A DNA stretch of 64,000 nt, taken from positions 3,968,001 through 4,032,000 of the forward strand of contig OY762280.1 in the NCBI GenBank assembly GCA_963665525.1. Direction: 5' to 3'. Origin of the DNA: UBA12077 sp963665525. GTDB lineage: Bacteria > Bacteroidota > Bacteroidia > Bacteroidales > UBA12077. The position numbers and the translations under genes are program-made. Shown here piece by piece: positions 11,101 to 18,150 of the stretch. Numbering within the stretch: the first letter of the stretch is position 1; every line of letters starts with the position of its first letter. The notes below the pieces were generated by a model that saw only the letters and a program-made list of their open reading frames with translations, searched no databases and was not told the DNA's origin.

Positions 11101-11283
11101 AATCTTGAAATTTCATATGACAATGCTAAAGTTAAAATTTTCAATGCTACAGGTGCAGTTGTTAAAGAAGTGGAACTTAATGGAGAGAAAATAATTAATG
11201 TTTCTGATCTGGCAACTGGTTTATATATTCTTACTGTTGAGGATGAAAAAGGTCCTATTACAGAAACATTTGTAAAACAATAA
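8149..11283 (+). CDS. Secreted papain-like (C1) protease with PKD, GEVED, FN3 and T9SS tail
   Basis: Secreted multidomain cysteine protease of 1044 aa. The ATG at 8149 is chosen because it gives a signal peptide directly (MKKFTLLTLTLTLI...). An in-frame TTG at 8113 would add 12 unlikely residues. The C1A domain has oxyanion Q175, catalytic C181 (GGCGSCYSFGA), H335 (TNHAIALVGWG) and N356 (LRNSWGTSWG). Then come a PKD domain (about 390-477), a GEVED domain (480-620), two FN3 domains (624-805), a second GEVED domain (809-949) and a Por-secretion-system C-terminal domain (about 971-1044, beginning LFPNPVKDELNLEI). The last predicts export by type IX secretion and surface attachment or release. 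The region after the signal peptide may be a propeptide. Likely role: degradation of extracellular protein. A strong terminator follows. Confidence 0.94.
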   Translation: MKKFTLLTLTLTLILSFTLWAQKGYINPAAKYSEMLGYRYEIQNTKAGGEVGMVHLPDGQIVNAWDFYKGKVAQEFSYAAKLGFDLETEVVKKNGFTTERAVCIRMNKGIEERIPLLELMELNGEPLNAEVQRTAPSIYEKATVDPSFSASKSLPTEFDWRDYNGHAYIGEARDQGGCGSCYSFGATACAEGTYNYATGSYDSNAADFSEGWIAFCLSEMSAYSSHFSGCNGADYEYMELQALVDVGHIDESYFPYSDANNQSCPSTTDNAPKIQFEGWYRVPSSDVDAIKTAIMTYGVVDAAVYVTTSFQNYSGGVWSDSNSGCSNGAYTTTNHAIALVGWGHDATEGDYWILRNSWGTSWGENGYMRISVNSAAVDCAVCYMVYQNVPQPPVAGFSADATTVVAGSTVNFTDESANNPTSWSWSFEGGTPSTSTTQNPSVTYNTLGTYNVTLTATNAEGNDTETKTAYINVVDEIINYCESAGNNFSYEWIAGVQVGDFSNTSGAAGYTDFTNLTANLTAGQTYNITLTPDFSGSTYDEYWKIWIDLNHDGDFDDAGENVFDQGGMSKTTVTGTITIPSGTASTTTRMRVTMKYNGEPTACETSFSYGEVEDYTVFIGGGDDEAPTAPSGLAASNITMTSVSLSWNAATDNVGVTGYQVYQNGSLLANTTGTSYNVTGLNSGTNYSYYVIAEDAAGNESAQSNTVNITTLTDTEAPTTPTGLASSGIAQTSFTLSWNASTDNVAVTGYNVYQDGTLLTNTSATSFSVTGLSPATTYAYYVTAEDAAGNISGVSGTLNVTTTDEVIVVDYCDLYATNTVFEWIDLVGLNDLYNESSKNGGYADFTNLVANVSQGTSYTAYISAGFRRRTYTEYWNVWIDFNIDGEFTSDEIVVQGSVADGDVYTATVDIPATATIGQTRMRAAMWDTDYPSSCGSYKYGEVEDYTVNITAKSAPSGRLVSGKQLGNDEVAGIKLFPNPVKDELNLEISYDNAKVKIFNATGAVVKEVELNGEKIINVSDLATGLYILTVEDEKGPITETFVKQ
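10021..10560 (+). repeat. Tandem FN3 coding repeat, about 276 bp period
   Basis: Two adjacent fibronectin type III units of the secreted protease are clearly similar at protein level. Both contain APTxPxGLA, SWNAxTDNV, VTGYxVYQ and YYVxAEDAAGN. The units start near 10021 and 10297, giving a repeat of about 276 bp within the gene. This is the usual domain duplication pattern of secreted Bacteroidota enzymes. Confidence 0.8.
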
Positions 11284-11305
11284 TTGTTAATTTCTAGGAT
11301 AATTG

Positions 11306-11338
11306 AAAGAGCTCCAATTTGGAGCTCTTTCTTTTTTT
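11306..11338 (+). terminator. Rho-independent terminator of the C1 protease gene
   Basis: Perfect 10-bp stem AAAGAGCTCC (11306-11315) / GGAGCTCTTT (11321-11330) with a 5-base loop, followed by CTTTTTTT. It lies 22 bp after the stop codon. Confidence 0.9.
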
Positions 11339-11530
11339 AAATTTCTACGAAAATGACTTTTTAGGGGTCAATCTTTGTCGTTTATCGATAAACAGTAAAT
11401 AATTAAAAAAGTAATGTTACTTTTCGGGTGTTAATTTCATGGTTATCCAAAATATTAATTTGTAATTTTTTAGGCCTCTTGGTCTAACACTCTATTTAAC
11501 CCAAACATTCTAATTTATTAGTCTTAACCC

Positions 11531-11557
11531 AAAAGAGCCAACGGCTCTTTTTTTCTT
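11531..11557 (+). terminator. Second, orphan terminator in the 11284-11611 gap
   Basis: Stem AAAAGAGCC (11531-11539) / GGCTCTTTT (11543-11551), loop AAC, then a T-rich run. The upstream gene already has its own strong terminator at 11306-11338, so this one appears to end a separate short transcript from the 190 bp between them, or to be a backup. No open reading frame was recognised in the gap. Confidence 0.65.
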
Positions 11558-11611
11558 TTGATAACCTCTATTAATCTTTTTCGTATTTATATTGTCTTAT
11601 AAAGAAAACTT

Positions 11612-12994
11612 ATGAAAAAGATAATCTTATTATTACTGGCAACTTTTACATTATTAACATGTAATAACAATTTATCAGACAAATTAAGTGATAAAGAGGT
11701 GGTTGATTTAATTTTTGAATCATCCAAAACAAATTACGAAGCATATAATAACTTACAATACTTAACAGAAAATTTTCCAAAACGTTTAGCGTGTTATCGT
11801 CAGGGTATTGAAGCTGCAGAGTGGACCAAAGCAGTAATGGAACAGATGGATTTGGATGAAGTGTTTTTGCAAGAAGCTAATGTAATGAACTGGAAAAGAG
11901 GAGATGCGGAAATCGGGAAAATAATTGTAGGTGAAGAGGAAATTAATGTGAACGTTTGTGCTTTAGGTCGAGGAATAGGAACAGGGGATGCAGGTATTGA
12001 AGCTGAGGTATTAGAAGTTGACGGTTTAGAAGCTTTACAAAAGCTGTCAAAATCAGAAGTGAAAGGTAAAATAGTTTTTTTTAATGGAGCAATGAATCCA
12101 GAATATGAAAACCCGTTTAAAGCTTACGGAGAAACTGCAGGACAAAGATTTACAGGACCAATTTTAGCTGCTGAATATGGAGCAGTAGGGACTGTTATTA
12201 GATCATTAACAACTTCAATTGATGAATTTCCTCATACCGGAACAACGCGTAAAGCAAATGATGAAGAAACAGTTCCTGCCGTTTGTATAGCAACAAAACA
12301 TGCTAATTTATTAAGTGAACAGCTTAAGACCAATCCTAAATTGAAATTCTATTTTAGAACAACTTGTGAGAATCTTCCAGACACAATTTCTTATAATGCA
12401 ATTGGTGAAATTACAGGATCAGAATTTCCGAATGAGTATATTACCGTGGGAGGTCATTTAGATTCCTGGGATAACAGCCCGGGAGCTCATGATGATGGAG
12501 GAGGATGTATGCAAGCAATGGAGATGCTTCGAATTTTTAAAGAGATTGGATATAAACCGAAACATTCCATAAGAGCCGTTATGTTTATGGACGAAGAAAT
12601 ATCGCAAGGCGGAGGCAGGGCATATGCTGAACAAGCTAAATTGAAAGGTGAAAAGCATATTCTTGCCATCGAAAGTGATAGGGGTGTAACTCAACCGCGT
12701 GGTTTTACTATGGATGCAAATTCCCAAGTTATTGAAAAATTAACTTCATACAAGTATTTGTTTGAACCATATGATATTACTGTTTTTGAGGCAGGTTATG
12801 GTGGTGTTGATATTAGTCCTTTAAAAGAATTTGGGACGCCTGTTCTTGGACTTGATGTGGATGCAACTAACTATTTTAAATGGCATCATTGTGCCAATGA
12901 TACTTTTGATCAGGTTAAAAGAGAAGAAATGCAAAAAGGAGCAGCTACTATGGCTGCCCTTATATATTTAGTAGATAAATATGGTTTAGAATAG
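11612..12994 (+). CDS. M28-family zinc metallopeptidase lipoprotein (carboxypeptidase Q-like)
   Basis: Exported aminopeptidase/carboxypeptidase of peptidase family M28, 460 aa. The N-terminus is a lipoprotein signal (MKKIILLLLATFTLLTC), so it should be anchored in the envelope. Co-catalytic zinc motifs are visible: H282 in GGHLDSWD, HDDGGG at 293-298, MDEE at 326-329, and a late histidine in YFKWHHC. A protease-associated (PA) type insertion occupies about residues 110-250. The overall layout resembles plasma glutamate carboxypeptidase (carboxypeptidase Q). It probably trims peptides in the periplasm and fits the neighbouring secreted protease. It is a monocistronic unit with more than 100 bp on both sides. 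Substrate preference is unknown. Confidence 0.92.
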   Translation: MKKIILLLLATFTLLTCNNNLSDKLSDKEVVDLIFESSKTNYEAYNNLQYLTENFPKRLACYRQGIEAAEWTKAVMEQMDLDEVFLQEANVMNWKRGDAEIGKIIVGEEEINVNVCALGRGIGTGDAGIEAEVLEVDGLEALQKLSKSEVKGKIVFFNGAMNPEYENPFKAYGETAGQRFTGPILAAEYGAVGTVIRSLTTSIDEFPHTGTTRKANDEETVPAVCIATKHANLLSEQLKTNPKLKFYFRTTCENLPDTISYNAIGEITGSEFPNEYITVGGHLDSWDNSPGAHDDGGGCMQAMEMLRIFKEIGYKPKHSIRAVMFMDEEISQGGGRAYAEQAKLKGEKHILAIESDRGVTQPRGFTMDANSQVIEKLTSYKYLFEPYDITVFEAGYGGVDISPLKEFGTPVLGLDVDATNYFKWHHCANDTFDQVKREEMQKGAATMAALIYLVDKYGLE

Positions 12995-13126
12995 ATATAT
13001 TCTATTTTTAAAATTTTATTCTGTGATTTTTATAAAATCAGGTTTTAAATAACAGGATTGTATAAAGAATAATATTAATTTCGTAGAAGTATCGTTTTAT
13101 GGTTAATTTACGAAAGAGTATTATTC

Positions 13127-16100
13127 ATGAAAAAACTATTCAAAGTATTTATATGGTTCGTATTTACAATACTTGTTTTAATTATTGTATTAATCAGCGT
13201 AGCTAAATTAGCTGAAAATAAGATTGCAAATATTGCCCTACAGAAAGTGAGCGAAAGTATAGAAGCTCCGGTTGCAATGGATGAGGTGTCGTTTACTTTA
13301 TTGCGACGATTTCCTTTAGCAACTATCGAACTGAATAATGTAAAACTTGGCTCGTCAGTTATTAAGAATAGTAAAGATTCATTAGACTACAATACAGATA
13401 CCATTGTTAGTATCGACAAAATTTATGTTTCGGTAAAATCAAGACCTCTTATAAAAGGTATTATCGAAATTATGAAAGTTGATGTTGAAGGGGCTAATAT
13501 AAACTATCATGTAGACACGAGTGGTGTTACAAATATTGATTTTTTAATGAGTTCTACTGATTCAACTGAAGTTGATACAAGCTCTTCGAGCCCTTTAAAT
13601 TTAACCTTAACAGATTTAACACTTAGTAATGTTATTTGTAATTATAATGATGAATTACTTGGAGCAAAGGCAAGAGTTACAATTCCTGATTTAAAGTTAG
13701 ATGCTAAACTTCTAGGTGATGATATGAAGGCCTCTGTAAAAGGAGACATTTTATTTGATAAATGTTCATACGATCAAACAAATCTATATTTAATGAATCA
13801 GCTAAGTATAGGATTGGATGCTGATTATGAGAACGATTCAGTGCAAATACACGAATTGTTAATAAATACCGATGGTGCATTGTTAAATGTATTGGGAAGT
13901 GTTAAGTTGGGAGATATTATTAAAACCGATGTGTCGGTTAATGGTTCGTATTTTATACTTGAAGATTTAATTAAATATGTACCGGCAGAAATGCAGAAAG
14001 AATTTAGTTTAAATGATATTTCTGGAAAGTTAAACTTGGATGCTAAGATAGCAGGAAATTATTCCGAAGTTGAAATACCGCGAGTGGATGCTACAATTCA
14101 GTTACTCGAAGGAAATGTCAAAACGAAAGATTATCCTGAGTTAAAAAATATTGAATTAAAAGGGAGTGTGAGTAATGGAATCTTAAAGAATAATCAGTCT
14201 ACCCAGGCTAAATTTGATAAAGTACATTTCGAAACAGCAAAGAGTAAATTTGATATTGTGTTTTCAATATTAGATATTGATCATCCAAAATATAATGTGA
14301 CAACTAATTTAGATATTAATCTAGCAGAATTTAGACAATTCATTCCCGATTCACTTATTGAGCACATTGATGGAAATATTATTGCAAGTTTATCTACAAA
14401 AGGAGAGCTTCCAGATTCCATAGGTGATGATTTTATTGATCAGGTAATGGCAAATAGTAAATTGAATGTTCAACTGAATGGGTTGAATGTTGATATGACA
14501 TCATCCTTATCAATAGAAAATTTGTCAACAGCTTTTACATATAAACCGAATAATTTTTCAGTAAGTAACTTAAATATCGATGTTCCTGCATATAATTTTG
14601 AATTAAGAAACACATCCTTAAATACCGACTTTTACGGTAGTATAAATAATCTTGCTGCTTTAAGATTAAATGTTAAAGATTATCATATTGAAACAAAAGG
14701 AGCTGAGATATCAGGTTATGTTAAAGTAAAAAACCTTGAACAACCAAGTTATGACACTCATACTAAATTAGTTTTTGCACTTGATGAAACAAAAGCCTTA
14801 CTTCCCGATTCATTGCTTTCCGAATTGAAAGGAAAATTAATGGTCGATATTAAATCAAAAGCTACATTAAATTTAGATTCAATTGCCGATCAGGCTATTG
14901 ATGCTGCATTTAATAAAAGTGTGGTTAAAGTAAATATGGATCAAATCACAGCGGTTTTACCTGATAATCCATACACAATAGAGAATTTGTCGGGAAATAT
15001 TCAAATGAGTCCTGAGGCTGTGAAAATAGATAAAATGTCGGGAGTGGCAGCAGGAATTACCTTTAATATTGACTCAACAGAAGTGTGGAATTCTTATGAG
15101 ACATTTGTAATGGGAAGTAAAAAAGAGATTTTTACTTTACAAACAAATATTACTATTGATGAGATTAATAATGATCTTCTTCAAACATTTATGCCTACTG
15201 ATACAACAAGTGAGTTAATTTCAGAACAAGTTGAAGAATCTGATGTGCCAGATCGAACCGATGGAGCTAATCCTGATAATAAAGAGCCTGCTGATACAAC
15301 AATTAAATATTTACTTCCTGATTTAAGTCAGTTTGGATTACCTCATTTCTTAGTTCGCGGGAAACTAGCTATAAAAAGGGTAGAGTATGGTAAAAATATT
15401 GTGGATGATATTTCAGTGAAATTCCGTTTTGCTGACAGTTTGTATGTTATCGATCAATTTAAATTGAAAACTTGTGAGGGCGAATTAAATACTTCGTTAA
15501 AAGTGGATGCTCGTAATTGGGAAAACCCGGTGATTGATGTTAAAAATTATATCAGCAACCTTAATGTAAAAACTCTGCTAATGGCCAACGATAATTTTGG
15601 AGATTCATCGTTAACTTACGAAAAAGTAACAGGATTATTAACCAGCGAATTACATGTAAGGGCATTTTATGAAAACGGAGAGTTTCCAACTAATAAAGTA
15701 AAAGCTCAGGGAGACTTTACCTTAGAAGATGGAAGTATTCATGGATATGAACCTTTAGTAGAGTTATCAAAAAATAAAATTGTAGGAGGATTAAAAGAGT
15801 TGGATGAGCTCGATTTTAATACTTTAAAAACGGCCATCTTTATGAGAAAAGGAAAAATCTTTATTCCTAAAACCAATATTATTACTTCATCGATGGATAT
15901 TACTGCTTTTGCAATGCATGGCTTAGAAGGAGATTACGAATATCACTTAAAGTTAAATTTAGGAGATGTATTAACAGGTAAGAACGATGAAATTATGAAG
16001 GAACAGGCCAAGCAGAATAAAGCAGACGGCAGTACTGTTGAAAGAAGTGGAATTAAGTTATATTCTATGGAATATAATGGGAATAGGAAAAATGGTTTCG

Positions 16101-16261
16101 ATAATGATAAATTGGAGAAGAAATTTAAACAAGAATTAAATAAGCAGGATGGACTGTTAAGATTATCATTTAAACCCGAATTGGTTAACTTTAGCACGGA
16201 TCTTGATAGAACAAAAAGGAATCAAGATATTATTGATGAATACGGAAAGAAAAGTGAGTAA
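13127..16261 (+). CDS. AsmA-like envelope protein
   Basis: Large protein of 1044 aa with one N-terminal membrane helix (about 5-27) and a long, beta-rich, repeat-like extracytoplasmic body. It resembles the AsmA superfamily, whose members form periplasmic bridges and are implicated in lipid transport to the outer membrane. Support comes from the N-terminal layout (helix followed by AENKIANIALQKVSESI, then RRFPLATIELNNVKL) and a C-terminal AsmA-type segment (about 840-1000, LNVKTLLMAND... GEFPTNKVKAQGDFTLEDGS). An acidic, low-complexity linker (about 700-725) interrupts the repeats. The C-terminal codons overlap the start of the DsbA-like gene. Family assignment is good. The transported lipid, if any, is unknown. 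Confidence 0.87.
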   Translation: MKKLFKVFIWFVFTILVLIIVLISVAKLAENKIANIALQKVSESIEAPVAMDEVSFTLLRRFPLATIELNNVKLGSSVIKNSKDSLDYNTDTIVSIDKIYVSVKSRPLIKGIIEIMKVDVEGANINYHVDTSGVTNIDFLMSSTDSTEVDTSSSSPLNLTLTDLTLSNVICNYNDELLGAKARVTIPDLKLDAKLLGDDMKASVKGDILFDKCSYDQTNLYLMNQLSIGLDADYENDSVQIHELLINTDGALLNVLGSVKLGDIIKTDVSVNGSYFILEDLIKYVPAEMQKEFSLNDISGKLNLDAKIAGNYSEVEIPRVDATIQLLEGNVKTKDYPELKNIELKGSVSNGILKNNQSTQAKFDKVHFETAKSKFDIVFSILDIDHPKYNVTTNLDINLAEFRQFIPDSLIEHIDGNIIASLSTKGELPDSIGDDFIDQVMANSKLNVQLNGLNVDMTSSLSIENLSTAFTYKPNNFSVSNLNIDVPAYNFELRNTSLNTDFYGSINNLAALRLNVKDYHIETKGAEISGYVKVKNLEQPSYDTHTKLVFALDETKALLPDSLLSELKGKLMVDIKSKATLNLDSIADQAIDAAFNKSVVKVNMDQITAVLPDNPYTIENLSGNIQMSPEAVKIDKMSGVAAGITFNIDSTEVWNSYETFVMGSKKEIFTLQTNITIDEINNDLLQTFMPTDTTSELISEQVEESDVPDRTDGANPDNKEPADTTIKYLLPDLSQFGLPHFLVRGKLAIKRVEYGKNIVDDISVKFRFADSLYVIDQFKLKTCEGELNTSLKVDARNWENPVIDVKNYISNLNVKTLLMANDNFGDSSLTYEKVTGLLTSELHVRAFYENGEFPTNKVKAQGDFTLEDGSIHGYEPLVELSKNKIVGGLKELDELDFNTLKTAIFMRKGKIFIPKTNIITSSMDITAFAMHGLEGDYEYHLKLNLGDVLTGKNDEIMKEQAKQNKADGSTVERSGIKLYSMEYNGNRKNGFDNDKLEKKFKQELNKQDGLLRLSFKPELVNFSTDLDRTKRNQDIIDEYGKKSE

Positions 16262-16886
16262 GAGTAAAATCATAATGCGTTTTTTAATTGTACTGGTACT
16301 AATTGTTGTTGCTGTAGTATTGTTTCAAAAGAAGAAGGATAACCGGGTTGAAGCTAATATTTTTCAGAATGAGATGGATATTGTGCATGGTTCTGATAGC
16401 GCTGATTTAACTATTTACTTGTTTTCGAATTATACTTGCGCTTTTTGCAGGAAGTTTTTCAATAATGTATATCCTGAATTAAAAAAAGAATATATCGATA
16501 GTGGAAAAGTAAAATTAGTAATAAAACCTATTGCTTTAACAAATAATGAAGCCGTTATTAATTCATTAAAAATTGTAGTTTGTTTAAATAAATACGGAAA
16601 CATGGAAAAGCTTCATGAATTATTATTACTAGAACCTAAAGTAATATATTCGGGTAAGTTTGAACAGGTTGTTGATGAGTTAACTGCAAAAGATGAATTT
16701 GTTGCTGAATGTATGTTAGGAGGTGAAGCAGAGGTGTATTTATCGAGAAACTTAATTGACTTTAAAAGATTAAATTGTACAGGTACCCCAACTTTTGTTA
16801 TCAATAATAAAATATATAAAGGTTACGTTGAATATGAAAGGTTTAAAAAAGTAGTTGAAAAAGAACGTCAATATGCTTTACATTAG
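16236..16886 (+). CDS. DsbA-like thioredoxin-fold protein, membrane anchored
   Basis: Thiol oxidoreductase of the DsbA/Thioredoxin_4 type with an N-terminal membrane helix (about 14-30), so the catalytic domain is extracytoplasmic. The redox motif is CAFC (C68, C71), and the cis-proline loop appears as TGTPTFVINN. The ATG at 16236 is chosen, which overlaps the preceding AsmA-like gene by 26 bp. An ATG at 16275 would still leave the membrane helix and is possible. It is probably translationally coupled to the AsmA-like gene. The next gene is a cysteine-rich lipoprotein, a possible client. The family also includes vitamin K epoxide reductase-linked and general disulfide-forming enzymes. Whether it oxidises or isomerises is unknown. 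Confidence 0.86.
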   Translation: MNTERKVSKSKIIMRFLIVLVLIVVAVVLFQKKKDNRVEANIFQNEMDIVHGSDSADLTIYLFSNYTCAFCRKFFNNVYPELKKEYIDSGKVKLVIKPIALTNNEAVINSLKIVVCLNKYGNMEKLHELLLLEPKVIYSGKFEQVVDELTAKDEFVAECMLGGEAEVYLSRNLIDFKRLNCTGTPTFVINNKIYKGYVEYERFKKVVEKERQYALH

Positions 16887-16944
16887 CCGTATTATTCATT
16901 AATTTGCACTTTTAAATAGAATTAATTTTAAACTCAGATATAAG

Positions 16945-17325
16945 ATGAAAGTAAAGAAGTATTTAGTTTGGATGATGATGGTTCTTGCAGTTGCTATTGT
17001 AGCTTGTGAAGATGATGAACCAACCGAATCTTGCGATAGCGAAGATTTGTCTGCTGATTTTCAATGCCCTGAAGATGTTGATGCAATAGCTACTTTTTGT
17101 AGTGATGGTACAAATAGATCATACTATACTTTTGGTGGTACCGATTATTATTGTACAGGAGTGGAGGCATCAACTTGCGACGCTGCTTTAAATACGATAA
17201 GTAATTTATTACTTGAGGCAGGATGTAGTTCAAAAAAGAAATCAATGGAGGCTGGACTAATTAAGTTAACTACTATGGCAGAAAACTTGCTCGAAGAAGT
17301 GAGAACAGGTTCTGTTTGTGAGTAG
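16945..17325 (+). CDS. Small cysteine-rich lipoprotein, unknown function
   Basis: Protein of 126 aa with a lipoprotein signal (MMMVLAVAIVAC) followed by an acidic stretch (EDDEPTE). After the lipidated cysteine there are seven more cysteines, an even spacing that suggests disulfides. I do not recognise a family. The gene sits 58 bp after the DsbA-like gene on the same strand and ends at a shared terminator, so the two may be co-transcribed. A disulfide-containing surface or periplasmic protein whose folding uses the neighbour is plausible but only inferred. Confidence 0.72.
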   Translation: MKVKKYLVWMMMVLAVAIVACEDDEPTESCDSEDLSADFQCPEDVDAIATFCSDGTNRSYYTFGGTDYYCTGVEASTCDAALNTISNLLLEAGCSSKKKSMEAGLIKLTTMAENLLEEVRTGSVCE

Positions 17326-17346
17326 TACTTACTCTAAAGATAAAAG

Positions 17347-17376
17347 AAAACGGACAAATTTTATTTGTCCGTTTTT
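17347..17376. terminator. Bidirectional terminator
   Basis: Stem CGGACAAA (17351-17358) / TTTGTCCG (17364-17371), extended by AAAA on the left and TTTT on the right, loop TTTTA. It lies between convergent genes and the A and T flanks let it work on both strands. Confidence 0.88.
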
Positions 17377-17396
17377 ATATTGTTAGTTTTTACTTT

Positions 17397-17927
17397 TTAG
17401 TCTTTTGAAGAGAAAGAAAACTTTTTTTTTTGCTTCTTAAGTTTTGCTTCAAGCTTTTCACCACGTAAGTTAACTCCAATAATAGTACCTTCACCATCAA
17501 TTAAATAACTGACAGGAATACTTTTTACTCCATAGGCCTGGGCAGCAGCATTTTTCCACCCTTTTAAATCGCCAACATGGTAAGGCCAATCTAGCTTATC
17601 GTCTTGAATTGCTTTTTCCCAAAAAGCTTTATGAAAATCAAGAGAAACACTAAGAACCGTAAATCCATTGCCGTTTTTAAATTTTGCATCCTTGTATTCA
17701 TGGTAAGCTTTAACAATATTTGGATTTTCTTTTCGACATGGCTTACACCATGCAGCCCAAAAATCAATTAAAACCAATTTACCTTTTAAGTCCGATAATT
17801 GAAACTCTTCACCTGAAATTAAATTTAAGTTTATTTCTGGTGCTTTATCACCAACTTTAAAATCTTGACTAAAAGAATTAAATGCTATTAAACTAAGCGC
17901 AAAAAGAATAATCTGTTTTGTTCTCAT
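17397..17927 (-). CDS. TlpA/ResA-type exported thioredoxin
   Basis: Exported thiol-disulfide oxidoreductase of 176 aa. It has a signal peptide (1-20, ending SFSQ) and an AhpC/TSA-Redoxin-type thioredoxin fold with WCKPC (C61, C64) after LVLIDFWAAW. A cis-proline segment is seen in VKSIPVSYLIDG. The opening KVGDKAPEINLNLISGEEFQLSDLKGK is typical of Bacteroidota TlpA-like proteins. The C-terminus is lysine-rich. Such proteins reduce disulfides in the periplasm, for example during cytochrome c maturation, but no ccs or ccm genes are near. It is convergent with the cysteine-rich lipoprotein gene. Confidence 0.92.
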   Translation of the reverse strand: MRTKQIILFALSLIAFNSFSQDFKVGDKAPEINLNLISGEEFQLSDLKGKLVLIDFWAAWCKPCRKENPNIVKAYHEYKDAKFKNGNGFTVLSVSLDFHKAFWEKAIQDDKLDWPYHVGDLKGWKNAAAQAYGVKSIPVSYLIDGEGTIIGVNLRGEKLEAKLKKQKKKFSFSSKD

Positions 17928-18013
17928 TATAAAAAACTTCTAAAAATTATCACCTTGCTAAGATACATAATATATGAATAACGCTTGTATCAATATTTTG
18001 TTTTAGAAAGAAA

Positions 18014-18045
18014 AACCCTGTCAAGGTTTAAACTCTGACAGGGTT
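18014..18045. repeat. Intergenic inverted repeat (CCCTGTCA...TGACAGGG)
   Basis: Perfect 10-bp arms AACCCTGTCA (18014-18023) and TGACAGGGTT (18036-18045) around a 12-base AT-rich loop. From memory, sequences of this type are scattered between genes in many Bacteroidota genomes. It could also act as a terminator of a neighbouring transcript, though no clean T-run follows. Confidence 0.6.
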
Positions 18046-18064
18046 GGCAATATTATACTGTTTC

Positions 18065-18135
18065 TTTTGTCACTCTGAGCTTGTCGAAGAGTGAGTTAGT
18101 ATTTGTTAATCCTTCGATAAACTCAGGATGACAAA
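18065..18135. repeat. REP-like imperfect palindrome
   Basis: The left arm contains TTTTGTCACTCTGAGCTTGT and the right arm contains ACTCAGGATGACAAAA; read on opposite strands they match closely over about 27 bases, including CTGAG and TCGAAG. This is the familiar Bacteroidota intergenic palindrome with the words CTGAGCTTGTCGAAG and CTTCGATAAACTCAG (recalled, not searched). It sits next to the previous inverted repeat in the 223-bp gap after the DPP III-like gene. Confidence 0.7.
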
Positions 18136-18150
18136 AACTAAATAGTAATA

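Noticed and set aside
18014..18045. tRNA-like or riboswitch structure in the palindromes
   Set aside because: Only simple stems were seen, with no cloverleaf or conserved riboswitch core. I found no tRNA or rRNA in the window.
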